From the NCBI RefSeq assembly GCF_900107745.1, contig NZ_FNRO01000001.1, positions 806,001-870,000 of the forward strand: 64,000 nt of DNA. Reading direction: 5' to 3'. This DNA comes from Variovorax sp. YR216 (GTDB lineage: Bacteria; Pseudomonadota; Gammaproteobacteria; Burkholderiales; Burkholderiaceae_C). The notes beneath the pieces were generated by a model, which worked only from the letters and a program-made list of their open reading frames with translations, ran no database searches and was not told the origin of the DNA. The position numbers and the translations under genes are program-made. Positions 23,184 through 32,070 of this stretch are shown here, piece after piece; positions within the stretch are counted from its first letter, which is position 1; every line of letters begins with the position of its first letter.

Positions 23184-24554
23184 GTGGCGCACCCCTCTTC
23201 GTTCCAGGACGCAACGCTCACCGAGGCAGTGCGATTGATCGAAGAGACGGGGCCGCTCGAGGATTCCCAGGCCATGCGCGAGGCCGCCGCTGGCATCGGT
23301 GCAGCGGGCCGGATCGCGCAGCGCGCACGCATCCTCGCCGAGCGCACGGGACTCGCCTCCGAACTCGCACGTGCCCGCATCTGGGCGCCGTGGGTGCTGC
23401 TCGCGCTGGTGGCCGTCATCGTCATCGCAGGACTCTCGCTCGCAGGCAATGTCCTCGGCGGCGGCGAGCGGCAGATCAATGTCGTCGTCGCGCTCGCCAG
23501 CCTTCTGGGCCTGCATCTCTTCACGCTGCTGCTGTGGCTGATCGGGCTGCTGGTGCCGCTCGGTTCCTTCAACGCCTCCTTCGGCTGGATCTGGATGGCA
23601 CTCACCGCGCGGGTGGCAGGCGGCCAGCGGGGGCAGGCGCCGGTGCTGCTGCGCGCCGCCACGCGGCTGCTCGGGCAGGCCCGGCTGCTGCCCTGGGCGC
23701 TGGGGTTCGTCAGCCATGCCATCTGGTCGCTGTCGTTCGCGGTGGTGATCGCGGCCATGCTCTTCGCGCTGGCGTTCCGCAACTACACGCTGAACTGGGA
23801 AACCACGATCCTCGAACCCGACTTCTTCGTTCGGGCCGTGCAGTGGCTGGGCCACGGGCCGGCGCGGCTGGGTTTTCCGGTGCCGGACGCGCAAGCGGTG
23901 CTTTCACCGACGGCTGCCGCATCGAGCCAGCGCGACTGGGCGCTGTGGCTCACGGGCTGCATCGTGGTCTACGGGCTGATTCCGCGCGCGGCCTTCGCGC
24001 TGCTTTGCGCAGCGGTCTGGCGCATTCGCCGATACGCGCTGTCGCCCGATCTTTCGCTGCCCTACTACCGCAAGCTGATCGCGCGCTTCGACGCACTCGC
24101 GCCCCCGAGCATCGTCGACGCCGATCCCGGCTCCTCGCCGCATCCCGCACCGCGGCGTCTGCCACGGATCGACACCACCGACACGCTGATGGCCGTCGGC
24201 TTCGAACTACCCGACGAACTGCCCTGGCCGCCCGCCGCGCTCGACATGCGCGGCGCCCGCGCGATGCGCATCGACGGCAGTGCGGCAGCGCGACGCCAGT
24301 TGCTCGACACGCTGGCGCAGTTGCGGCCGCGGCGGGTGCTTGTCGGCTGCCACGCGGCTTCGAGCCCCGATCGCGGCACCGAGCGCTTCCTGCGCGAAGT
24401 CTTGGCGCTCTGCGGCGAATGCCGCCTGTGGCTCTTCGGCACCGCGGCCGACGACGAAGCACGCCGCCGCTGGCACACCTGGCTGGCCGACACCGGGCTC
24501 GACGGCATCCGCGCCGGCGACGCGCTGGAGCCTATGCTCCACGACTGGACATGA
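23184..24554 (+). CDS. DUF2868-family multi-span membrane protein
   Basis: A protein of about 456 residues recognised as DUF2868. Hydrophobic segments are visible near residues 66-90 (WVLLALVAVIVIAGLSLAG), 100-125 (FTLLLWLIGLLVPLG), 175-200 (LSFAVVIAAMLFALAF) and 255-280. A C-terminal cytoplasmic region (LMAVGFELPDELPWP, RRVLVGCHAASSPDRG, WLFGTAADDEARRRWHTWL) looks like a small Rossmann-type fold. The GTG at 23184 is preferred, but GTG at 23136 is also in frame and neither has a strong ribosome site. Its stop overlaps the next start by 4 nt. The function is unknown; it is a conserved partner of the GTPase that follows. Confidence 0.8.
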   Translation: MAHPSSFQDATLTEAVRLIEETGPLEDSQAMREAAAGIGAAGRIAQRARILAERTGLASELARARIWAPWVLLALVAVIVIAGLSLAGNVLGGGERQINVVVALASLLGLHLFTLLLWLIGLLVPLGSFNASFGWIWMALTARVAGGQRGQAPVLLRAATRLLGQARLLPWALGFVSHAIWSLSFAVVIAAMLFALAFRNYTLNWETTILEPDFFVRAVQWLGHGPARLGFPVPDAQAVLSPTAAASSQRDWALWLTGCIVVYGLIPRAAFALLCAAVWRIRRYALSPDLSLPYYRKLIARFDALAPPSIVDADPGSSPHPAPRRLPRIDTTDTLMAVGFELPDELPWPPAALDMRGARAMRIDGSAAARRQLLDTLAQLRPRRVLVGCHAASSPDRGTERFLREVLALCGECRLWLFGTAADDEARRRWHTWLADTGLDGIRAGDALEPMLHDWT

Positions 24555-25966
24555 CGACCGACAAGCCCATCCGCATCGCCGTGGTCGGCCACACCAACGC
24601 CGGCAAGACCTCGCTGCTGCGCACCCTCACGCGGCGGGTGAACTTCGGCGAGGTGTCGGAGCAACCCGGCACCACGCGGCACGTCGAGTCGGCCGACCTT
24701 GACGTCGGCGGCCGGGCGGCCGTGCGCTTCTTCGACACGCCGGGCCTCGAGGATGCCGTCGCGCTGCGCGAGCATCTCGAGGTCTTCGACAGGCACCTGA
24801 CGCCGCCGGACCGCATCCGCCGCTTTCTACAGGGCCCGGAAGCGCACGGCGTGTTCGAGCAGGAGGCGAAGGTCCTGCGCGCGATGCTCGAAGTCGATGC
24901 GGCCTTTCTCGTGATCGATGCGCGCGAGCCGGTGCTGCCCAAGTTCCGCGCGGAAATCGAACTCCTCAATGCCTGCGCACGGCCGGTGCTGCCGGTGCTG
25001 AACTTCCTGCACGGCGCCACGCACCGCGAGGACGCATGGAAGGAACTGCTGTCGGCCTACGGCCTGCACGTGGTGGTGCGCTTCGACGCGGCCGCCCCTT
25101 TCGTGGGCGCGGAACGCGAGCTGTACCGCGACCTGTCGACGCTGCTGCGCGACCGGCGGGCCGAACTCGACAAGGTGGCCGCATCGCTCGACGCCGAGTT
25201 CGCACAGCGCCGGCAGGCCGCCTGCCAGCGCATCGCCGAACTGCTCGTCGACGCCACCGCGATGCGACGCACCGCGAGCGCTGTCGAATTCGCAGACGAA
25301 CAGGGACGCCATCGCCTCGTCGCCGAATTGCAGAAGTCCCTCTTCGACAAGGCGCAGCGTTGCGCCGACGACCTGCTGACCCTCTACGGCTTCCGCGAAG
25401 GCGATGCCGACGAGGCACCGTTGCCCGCCATCGAAGGCCGGTGGACCATGGACTTCTTCCACCCCGAGGCGATGAAGGATGCGGGCATTCTTCTCGGCAA
25501 GGGCGTGGCCGTCGGTGCCGCGGTGGGCGTGGTGGCCGACCTCGCACTGGCCGGCCTGTCGCTCGGCACCGGTGCCGCGCTGGGCGGGGCGATCGGCGGG
25601 GCGATGTCGCAGGGCCTCGGCCCGCTCGGACGCAAACTCGCCAACAAGCTGCGCGACGTGCACGAACTCACCGTGGAAGACCGGGTGCTGTTCGTGCTCA
25701 TGGGCTGGCAGGTGCGCCTTCTTCTCGCGCTCGAATACCGGGGACATGCGGCGGTGGCGCGCATCGGCGCCGACGGCCTCCACGGCATCGACCAGCGCGC
25801 GCTGGCCGAGGTGGTGCGCGCCGCACAGCCGGCGCGCAGCCACCCCGATTGGGAATCCGGCGCGCGCCTGCGCTGGCGCGAGGCGCCACAGCGGCAGGAC
25901 CTCGTGTCTCATGCGGCACGACGCCTGCGAGAGGCCATCGAGGCCGCCGACGCCGCGCCCGCATGA
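24551..25966 (+). CDS. DUF3482-family GTPase
   Basis: A 471-residue Era/TrmE-like GTPase. G1 is GHTNAGKT (13-20), the switch-1 Thr lies in PGTTRH (41-43) and G3 is DTPG (62-65). The expected G4 NKxD is replaced by NFLH at 151-154, so guanine specificity is not secured. A long helical region follows, then a Gly/Ala-rich hydrophobic segment (about 311-362, with LGTGAALGGAIGGAMSQGLG) able to insert in or lie on a membrane. It is translationally coupled to the DUF2868 membrane protein. The pair is likely a membrane-associated GTPase module of unknown purpose. Confidence 0.85.
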   Translation: MTTDKPIRIAVVGHTNAGKTSLLRTLTRRVNFGEVSEQPGTTRHVESADLDVGGRAAVRFFDTPGLEDAVALREHLEVFDRHLTPPDRIRRFLQGPEAHGVFEQEAKVLRAMLEVDAAFLVIDAREPVLPKFRAEIELLNACARPVLPVLNFLHGATHREDAWKELLSAYGLHVVVRFDAAAPFVGAERELYRDLSTLLRDRRAELDKVAASLDAEFAQRRQAACQRIAELLVDATAMRRTASAVEFADEQGRHRLVAELQKSLFDKAQRCADDLLTLYGFREGDADEAPLPAIEGRWTMDFFHPEAMKDAGILLGKGVAVGAAVGVVADLALAGLSLGTGAALGGAIGGAMSQGLGPLGRKLANKLRDVHELTVEDRVLFVLMGWQVRLLLALEYRGHAAVARIGADGLHGIDQRALAEVVRAAQPARSHPDWESGARLRWREAPQRQDLVSHAARRLREAIEAADAAPA

Positions 25967-25973
25967 TTCCGGC

Positions 25974-26738
25974 ATGATCGAAGGCATGGAAGACATCGAA
26001 CCCCGTCCCCTCGCGATCATCAAGGTCGGCGACACCTTCGAGCCGCTGCGCGAACGCCGCGGCGACTTCGAACACTGGATCGCCGCCGGACTCGGCGACA
26101 CGCCCCTGCCCGTCGTGGTGCTCGACCCGCGCCGCGGCGACACCCTGCCCGACCCCGCCATGCTCTCGGGCGCCATCGTGACCGGCTCGCACGCCATGGT
26201 GTCGCACCGCGAGCCGTGGAGCGAAAGCACCGGCCAGTGGCTCAGGCAGCTCGTGGCCCATCGCACGCCGGTGCTCGGCATCTGCTTCGGCCACCAGCTT
26301 CTGGCCGATGCCCTCGGCGGCGAAGCCGGCGACCATCCGGTGGGCATGGAGATCGGCACGGTGCAGGTCGAACTCCAGCCCGAGGCCGCGGACGATCCGC
26401 TCACGCAAGGACTGCCGCCGCGCTTCGATGCGCACGTGGTGCACCGGCAGAGCGCGCTGCGCCTGCCCAAGGACGCAGTGCGCCTCGCAGGCAACGACTT
26501 CGAGTCGACCCAGGCCTTCCGGATCGGCGACAGCGCATGGGGCGTCCAGTTCCATCCCGAGTTCGACGACGAGATCATGCGCGGCTATGTCGAGCATCTC
26601 GCCGAGCCGATTCGCGCGGAGGGCGCGGACCCCGGCGCGGTCGAAGCACAGGTGAAACCGACGCCCGCGGCCGCGGGACTGCTCGGGCGGTTCGCGCGCA
26701 TCGTCGAGGCACGGTGGACGGCGGCGCCTTCCGCATAG
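25974..26738 (+). CDS. Class I glutamine amidotransferase
   Basis: A 254-residue stand-alone GATase. The nucleophile Cys104 is in LGICFGHQLL and the His194-x-Glu196 pair is in VQFHPEF, so the triad is complete. It resembles the GuaA N-terminal domain and YfeJ-type proteins with no synthetase domain attached. Start choice is uncertain: ATG at 25974 and at 25986 are in frame, and both have poor ribosome sites. It lies 7 nt after the GTPase stop, so it may be co-transcribed. The amide acceptor is unknown; gamma-glutamyl hydrolysis is an alternative role for this group. Confidence 0.85.
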   Translation: MIEGMEDIEPRPLAIIKVGDTFEPLRERRGDFEHWIAAGLGDTPLPVVVLDPRRGDTLPDPAMLSGAIVTGSHAMVSHREPWSESTGQWLRQLVAHRTPVLGICFGHQLLADALGGEAGDHPVGMEIGTVQVELQPEAADDPLTQGLPPRFDAHVVHRQSALRLPKDAVRLAGNDFESTQAFRIGDSAWGVQFHPEFDDEIMRGYVEHLAEPIRAEGADPGAVEAQVKPTPAAAGLLGRFARIVEARWTAAPSA

Positions 26739-26801
26739 CGGCTGCACCTGCCGCCCCGACTTGCGCTAAGGTGTCCCGCAGGCCCGACCAAGGAACAGCC
26801 C

Positions 26802-27446
26802 ATGCCCAACCCAGCCTCCGGCACGCGCCCCGCCCCGAAGCACTTCTCGATGATCCGCGGCTTCCACCTCGCGGACTTCTTCACCCTCGCCAACGCGGCG
26901 TGCGGTGTCGGGGCGATCTTCCTGGCGATGGCCTTCATCGCCAGCCAGTCGGTCGTGCACTTCCTGTGGGCTGCGGCGCTCGCGCCGGCGGCTTTTGTCT
27001 TCGACGTGTTCGACGGCCGCATCGCGCGCTGGCGGCAGACGCATTCCGCGCTGGGCCGCGAACTGGATTCGCTGGCGGATGTCATTTCCTTCGGCGTGCT
27101 GCCCGCATCGCTCGGCTTCGCCGCGGGCCTCAACGGCGGCTGGGACTGCGTGATCCTGATCTACTTCGTCTGCTGCGGCGTGAGCCGGCTCGCACGCTAC
27201 AACGTCACGGCCGAAGCGCTTTCCGAGGGCGCGGACAAGGTCAAATACTTCGAGGGCACGCCCATTCCGACCAGCGTGGTGCTCGTGGGCATCCTCGCGT
27301 TCGCCGCATGGCAAGGCCGCATCGGCAACGAAATCTGGGGCGGTGCATGGACGCTCGGACCCTGGGTGCTGCATCCATTGGCCCTGCTGTTCGCACTCTC
27401 GGGGACCTTGATGATCAGCAAGACCTTGCGTATCCCGAAGCTGTAA
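26802..27446 (+). CDS. pssA: CDP-diacylglycerol-serine O-phosphatidyltransferase
   Basis: A 214-residue integral membrane enzyme that makes phosphatidylserine, the precursor of phosphatidylethanolamine. The CDP-alcohol phosphotransferase signature D-G-x2-A-R-x8-G-x3-D-x3-D is complete in FDGRIARWRQTHSAL and GRELDSLADVISFG (residues about 69-97). Several hydrophobic helices follow and the family motif YFEGTPIPTS is near residue 150. It is the short type-II PssA used by most proteobacteria outside the enterics. The start at 26802 gives the usual short N-terminus. Confidence 0.93.
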   Translation: MPNPASGTRPAPKHFSMIRGFHLADFFTLANAACGVGAIFLAMAFIASQSVVHFLWAAALAPAAFVFDVFDGRIARWRQTHSALGRELDSLADVISFGVLPASLGFAAGLNGGWDCVILIYFVCCGVSRLARYNVTAEALSEGADKVKYFEGTPIPTSVVLVGILAFAAWQGRIGNEIWGGAWTLGPWVLHPLALLFALSGTLMISKTLRIPKL

Positions 27447-27504
27447 TCCGGTCGAGGCAACAGGTCCCTAGAATGCCCGCATCGTCTTTGCCGGCATCGT
27501 GACC

Positions 27505-29082
27505 ATGACCGCTTCACGCGCACTCGTTGCCTTTCTCCTCGGCCTGCTGCTCACCGGCTGCGCCAGTCTGCCGGCAACCGTCGAACGAACGCCGACGACG
27601 GCGCTCACGAATACCGCCGACACGCGCCTGGGCCAGGCGACCCGGTCGCTGACGTCGGCGCATCCCGGCAAGTCCGGCATCCATCCTCTGGTCCTTGCGG
27701 AAGACGCCTTCGCCGCGCGCGTGGTGCTCGCGAAGCTCGCAGAGCGCAGCCTCGACCTGCAGTACTACATCTGGCACAACGACACCACCGGCCAGTTGCT
27801 CTGGCAGGCGATCTGGGAGGCCGCCGAGCGCGGCGTGCGCGTGCGGCTTCTGCTCGACGACGCGAACACCGGCGGACTCGATGCGACGCTCGCGGCACTC
27901 GATGCGCACCCGAATATCGAGGTCCGACTGTTCAACCCGTTCGCGAACCGCGGCTTCCGCGCGGGCGACTTCGTCTCGGACTTCTCGCGCGTCAACCGGC
28001 GCATGCACAACAAGTCGTTCACCGCGGACAACCAGTCGACCATCGTCGGCGGCCGCAACATCGGCGACGAGTACTACGGCGCCAACATGGAAGTGGGCTT
28101 CCAGGACCTCGACGTGCTGGGCATCGGCCCGGTGGTGCAGCAGGTCTCGAACGAGTTCGACCTGTTCTGGAACAGCGCCTCCGCCTACCCCGCCGCCACC
28201 GTGCTCGCGCCCGCGAAGCCGGACAGCGCCGCGATGCTGCGCGAGGCGTGGGACAAGGTCCGCCAGAACCCCGAAGCCGTGCAGTACCTGGAAGCGGTGC
28301 GCAACACGCCGCTGATGGCGCAATTGGCGGGCGAGAAGCTCGACTTCGAGTGGACCACTGCGCGCGTGCTGCATGACGATCCGTCGAAGGTGCTGCAGCC
28401 GATGGATCGCAGCGACCTGCAGATGCTGCCGAAGCTGCTCCAGGCCATGGGACAGCCCAAGCGCGAGCTCGACCTCGTGTCGCCCTACTTCGTGCCGGGC
28501 GCCGATGGCACCAAGTCGCTCGTCGAACTCGCACAGAACGGTGTGAAGGTGCGCGTGCTGACCAACTCGCTCTCGGCCACCGACGTGAGCCCGGTGCATG
28601 CGGGCTATTCCAAGTACCGCGACGAACTGCTCAAGGGCGGCGCGGTTCTCTATGAGCTGAAGCCGGGCTCGGCCGTGCCGCCGCCTGACAAGGACAAGAA
28701 CGAAGACAAGGCGCGCGGGCTTCCTGGCAGCGGCAGCCGCGCCAGTTCGGCCGCAAGCCTGCACGCGAAGACCTTCGCGGTGGATCGCGAGCGCATCTTC
28801 GTGGGCTCCTACAACCTCGATCCGCGCTCCGCCAAGCTGAACACGGAAATGGGCGTGGTCATCGAAAGCCCGGCACTGGCGGGCATCCTGTCGAAGCAGT
28901 TCGACACCACGATCCCCACGCGCGCCTACCTCGTGCGCCGGCAGTCCGATGGACACGGGCTCGAATGGGTCGACGTCGGGCCCACGGGCGAAACGCGCTA
29001 TTCCACCGAGCCCGGCGCAGGCCCAGTCAAGCGCCTGTGGATCGACTTCCTCGAGGTTCTGCCAATTGAATGGCTGCTCTGA
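27505..29082 (+). CDS. Phospholipase D-family lipoprotein (cardiolipin-synthase-like)
   Basis: A protein of about 525 residues with a lipoprotein signal (LVAFLLGLLLTGCAS, lipidated Cys19) and two HKD motifs: HNKSFTADNQ (His168, Lys170, Asp175) and LHAKTFAVDR (His420, Lys422, Asp427), each followed by the G-G/S-x-N element (VGGRNIGDEY, VGSYNLDPRS). This is the ClsC/YmdC-like group, which remodels phospholipids. A GTG at 27499 would add two residues. A Lys/Asp-rich insert (PPDKDKNEDKARG) precedes the second HKD. It lies near pssA and is followed 16 nt later by a histidine phosphatase. Confidence 0.9.
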   Translation: MTASRALVAFLLGLLLTGCASLPATVERTPTTALTNTADTRLGQATRSLTSAHPGKSGIHPLVLAEDAFAARVVLAKLAERSLDLQYYIWHNDTTGQLLWQAIWEAAERGVRVRLLLDDANTGGLDATLAALDAHPNIEVRLFNPFANRGFRAGDFVSDFSRVNRRMHNKSFTADNQSTIVGGRNIGDEYYGANMEVGFQDLDVLGIGPVVQQVSNEFDLFWNSASAYPAATVLAPAKPDSAAMLREAWDKVRQNPEAVQYLEAVRNTPLMAQLAGEKLDFEWTTARVLHDDPSKVLQPMDRSDLQMLPKLLQAMGQPKRELDLVSPYFVPGADGTKSLVELAQNGVKVRVLTNSLSATDVSPVHAGYSKYRDELLKGGAVLYELKPGSAVPPPDKDKNEDKARGLPGSGSRASSAASLHAKTFAVDRERIFVGSYNLDPRSAKLNTEMGVVIESPALAGILSKQFDTTIPTRAYLVRRQSDGHGLEWVDVGPTGETRYSTEPGAGPVKRLWIDFLEVLPIEWLL

Positions 29083-29098
29083 ACGCTCCAAGCCCCAA

Positions 29099-29713
29099 AT
29101 GACAACAGGCCTGAAACTCCTTGCCCAACTGGCTGCCCGGCAGCCGCTCCTGCCCGAGTGCGATCACTTCTACTTCCTGCGCCATGGACAGACCGCGTGC
29201 AATGCGCGCCGCATCTTCCAGGCCACCGATGAGCCGCTGAGCGAGCTCGGCGTGCAGCAGGCACACAACGCCGCGGCGATCCTCGCCGGCGAACCGGTGC
29301 GCAACATTCTCAGCAGCGGCGTGGTGCGCGCGTTGACGACCGCGCACACGGTCTCGGCGCCGCATGGCATCGCACCACGGGTGGTCGAGGGGCTGCGCGA
29401 GCGCAACTTCGGCGCGCTCATCGGCACGTCGTCGGCCCACATCGACTGGGCCTGCGAGCCCGAGAACGGCGAGACCCTGCCGACGTTCATCGACCGCTCG
29501 CGCGCAGCGCTCGAGCATGCGCTGACGCATCCGGGCCCGGTGCTCATCGTCGCGCACGGCGGCACGCTCTACGTGCTTGCGGCGCTGCTGGGCGTGCCGG
29601 TCGACCTCAGCGTGCTCGGCAATGCGCAACCCTTGCGATTCGAGCGCAGCGGCACCACCTGGCGCCTGAAACCCCTCCTGCAGCAGGTGGATGGCGGGGC
29701 GGCTCTCGCCTGA
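29099..29713 (+). CDS. Histidine phosphatase family protein
   Basis: A 204-residue phosphoglycerate-mutase-like protein. The catalytic RHG triplet is at 28-30 (YFLRHGQT), the acid is in LRERNFG (Glu101) and the second His is 153 (VAHGGTLYVL). These give a complete active site for a phosphohistidine intermediate. It is probably a phosphatase rather than a mutase, given its size and isolated context. It starts 16 nt after the phospholipase D gene, so the two may be co-transcribed, but no shared pathway is evident. Confidence 0.88.
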   Translation: MTTGLKLLAQLAARQPLLPECDHFYFLRHGQTACNARRIFQATDEPLSELGVQQAHNAAAILAGEPVRNILSSGVVRALTTAHTVSAPHGIAPRVVEGLRERNFGALIGTSSAHIDWACEPENGETLPTFIDRSRAALEHALTHPGPVLIVAHGGTLYVLAALLGVPVDLSVLGNAQPLRFERSGTTWRLKPLLQQVDGGAALA

Positions 29714-29751
29714 TCACGCCGTTCGCCGCATTCTTCTGGACACCCATCGCC

Positions 29752-30711
29752 ATGGACTTCAAGGACTACTACAAGATCCTCGGGCTTGAACGCGGCGCCA
29801 CCGAGGATGAAGTGCGCAAGGCTTATCGCAAGCTCGCGCGCAAATACCACCCGGACGTCAGCAAGGAAGCCGACGCCGACGCGCGCATGCGCGAGATCAA
29901 CGAGGCGAACGATGTACTGCGCGACAAGGAAAAGCGCGCGGCCTACGATCAGCTTGCCGACCACGTCGCGCGCGGCGGCAGCCCGGATGGTGGATTCCAG
30001 CCCCCGCCCGGATGGGACGAGGGCTTCGAGTTCCATCGCGGTCCACATGCGGGACCGGCCGATCACGCCGAGTTCAGCGAGTTCTTCTCGTCGCTGTTCG
30101 GTGCGGCCGAGAGGCGCGGCGCCCAGCGGCGCAACTACCGCGCGCGCGGCGAGGATCACCATGCCGCGATCGAGATCGCACTCGAAGACGCGATCAAGGG
30201 CGCCGAGCGCGAGATCACGCTGCGCTCGCAGGAGATCGACCAACAGGGCCACGCGCAATGGAAGACGCGCACGCTGAGCGTGAAGATCCCTCCGGGCGTG
30301 CATCCGGGCCAGTTCATCCGACTCGCCGGCCAGGGCATGCCGGGCCACGGCGGCGAGCCACCCGGCGACCTCTACCTCGAAGTGCGCATCGCGCCGCACA
30401 AGCTCTACCGGATCGAGGACCGCGATCTCTACATGACGTTGCCGATCACGCCGACCGAAGGCGCGCTCGGCGCGAAGGTGCAGGTGCCCACGCCGACCGG
30501 CGGCATCGTCGAGGTGACCGTGCCGCCGAACGCGCGCAACGGCCTCAAGCTGCGGCTGAAGGAACGCGGCCTGGCGGGCAAGCCGCCGGGCCATCTCTAC
30601 CTGCTGCTTGAGATCGCACTGCCGCCGGCCGATTCCGATGCGGCCCGCAAGGCGTACGAACAGCTGGCACAGGCAGCGCCCTTCAACCCGCGCCGCCATC
30701 TTGGAGTTTGA
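29752..30711 (+). CDS. cbpA: DnaJ-class co-chaperone CbpA
   Basis: A 319-residue J-domain protein. The J domain is residues 1-70 with HPD at 33-35 (KYHPDVSKEA). A Gly/Pro/Phe-containing linker (GGSPDGGFQPPPGW) follows, then two C-terminal substrate-binding beta-domains (KIPPGVHPGQFIRLAGQG, PITPTEGALGAKVQVPT). There is no cysteine-rich zinc domain, which separates CbpA from DnaJ. It stimulates DnaK and can bind nucleoid DNA. Its stop overlaps the next start (TGATG), coupling it to CbpM. Confidence 0.95.
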   Translation: MDFKDYYKILGLERGATEDEVRKAYRKLARKYHPDVSKEADADARMREINEANDVLRDKEKRAAYDQLADHVARGGSPDGGFQPPPGWDEGFEFHRGPHAGPADHAEFSEFFSSLFGAAERRGAQRRNYRARGEDHHAAIEIALEDAIKGAEREITLRSQEIDQQGHAQWKTRTLSVKIPPGVHPGQFIRLAGQGMPGHGGEPPGDLYLEVRIAPHKLYRIEDRDLYMTLPITPTEGALGAKVQVPTPTGGIVEVTVPPNARNGLKLRLKERGLAGKPPGHLYLLLEIALPPADSDAARKAYEQLAQAAPFNPRRHLGV

Positions 30712-31040
30712 TGACCATGGCTACCGTGACTGTCACGACGACCGCACTCAGCGCTTCGCATCCTCTCGCCGCCTCGGAACTCGCCCATGCCTGCGGCGCC
30801 GAGATCGACTGGGTGGTTCAATTGGTCGAGGTCGGCATCATCGAATCGCGCGAGGCGGGAGAGCGGCCCGAGCAGTGGCGCTTCCACAGCAGCGACCTGC
30901 AATGCGCACTCGAAGTTCGCCGTCTGGAACGCGACTTCGGCGTGCAGGTCGATGCGGCCGCGCTGATCCTCGACCTCGAACACGAGGTGCGCCGACTCAA
31001 GGCCGTGCTGCGCGCGCAGGGGCTCGGCCGCGAGATCTGA
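30711..31040 (+). CDS. cbpM: Chaperone modulator CbpM
   Basis: A 109-residue MerR-like helical protein that binds the CbpA J domain and blocks its action on DnaK. Recognisable segments are SELAHACGAEIDWVVQLVEVG, then DLQCALEVRRLERDFGVQVDAAALIL and the terminal heptad-like LEHEVRRLKAVLRAQG. The ATG at 30711 shares bases with the CbpA stop; ATG at 30717 is also possible. Position after cbpA is diagnostic. Confidence 0.92.
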   Translation: MTMATVTVTTTALSASHPLAASELAHACGAEIDWVVQLVEVGIIESREAGERPEQWRFHSSDLQCALEVRRLERDFGVQVDAAALILDLEHEVRRLKAVLRAQGLGREI

Positions 31041-31077
31041 ACCGACACATCAATTCCCTTTTTTCAAGAAGCTTCCG

Positions 31078-31977
31078 ATGCAGCCACGTCTCACCGCCAA
31101 GGATTTCGACCAGGAACTGCTTATTCTTTTCGACGCTTATGTGCATGGCAGTCTCGACCGCCGCGGCTTCCTTTCGCAGGCGCAGAAATTCGTGAAGGCG
31201 GGCGTCACGGCTGCCGGGGTGCTCGCGGCGCTGAGTCCCGATTTCGCGGCGGGCCAGCAGGTGCCGCCGGGCGATCCACGGCTCAAGGCCGAGCGCGTCA
31301 GCTACCCCTCGACGGCCGGCAACGGCACGGTCAATGGCTATCTGGTGCGACCTGCGAACGTGGGCTCGAAAAAGCTGCCCGCGGTGCTGGTGATCCATGA
31401 GAACCGCGGGCTGAATCCGCACATCGAGGACATCGCGCGCCGACTCGCGCTCGATGGCTTCATGGCCTTCGCGCCCGATGCCCTGACGCCGCTCGGCGGC
31501 TATCCCGGCGACGAGGACAAGGCACGCGAAGCCTTCGCCAAGCTCGACCAGGGTCGCGCACGCGAGGATTTCGTCGCAGCGGCGAACTGGCTGAAGGACC
31601 GACCCGACTCGTCGGGGAAGATCGGTGCCATCGGCTTCTGCTACGGCGGCGGCATGGTCCACACCCTGACCACGCGCCTGCCAGAACTCAACGCAGCGGT
31701 GGCCTTCTACGGCAACACGCCGGCGCCGTCCGAAGCGGCCAAGGTCAAGACACCGCTGCTGGTGCAGCAAGCCGCTATCGACGAGCGCATCAATGCCGCG
31801 TGGCCCGCCTACGAAGCCGCGCTCCGGGCCGCAAATGTGAAGTTCGACGTCTACCAGTACCCAGGAACGCAGCACGGCTTCAACAACGACACCACGCCCC
31901 GCTATGACGCCGCCGCGGCGAAGCTGGCGTGGTCGCGCACGGTGGAGTTCCTCGAGGCGCGGCTCGACGGAGCCTGA
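31078..31977 (+). CDS. Dienelactone hydrolase family protein, exported type
   Basis: A 299-residue alpha/beta hydrolase of the DLH family. Nucleophile Cys188 is in GFCYGGG, acid Asp235 and base His266 (GTQHGFNN), the Cys-Asp-His triad of dienelactone hydrolases; IHENRGLNPHIED is the usual oxyanion region. The N-terminus carries DRRGFLSQAQKF, a twin-arginine-like motif, with a hydrophobic stretch ending near DFAAGQQ, as in YghX-like members. It may act in the periplasm on lactones or esters. The substrate is not known and it is not beside other aromatic-degradation genes. Confidence 0.85.
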   Translation: MQPRLTAKDFDQELLILFDAYVHGSLDRRGFLSQAQKFVKAGVTAAGVLAALSPDFAAGQQVPPGDPRLKAERVSYPSTAGNGTVNGYLVRPANVGSKKLPAVLVIHENRGLNPHIEDIARRLALDGFMAFAPDALTPLGGYPGDEDKAREAFAKLDQGRAREDFVAAANWLKDRPDSSGKIGAIGFCYGGGMVHTLTTRLPELNAAVAFYGNTPAPSEAAKVKTPLLVQQAAIDERINAAWPAYEAALRAANVKFDVYQYPGTQHGFNNDTTPRYDAAAAKLAWSRTVEFLEARLDGA

Positions 31978-32070
31978 CAACGCCCTCAAAGTAGGCGGCG
32001 GCTGGCAGACTTTGCCCTGAACTCGCACGAAAGTGGATGCTTCGCGTCGCTGACGCGCCCGGAGTGACCC

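Noticed and set aside
27514..29091. Long minus-strand open frame opposite the phospholipase D gene
   Set aside because: It mirrors the HKD-containing plus-strand gene and lacks any recognisable domain or ribosome site.
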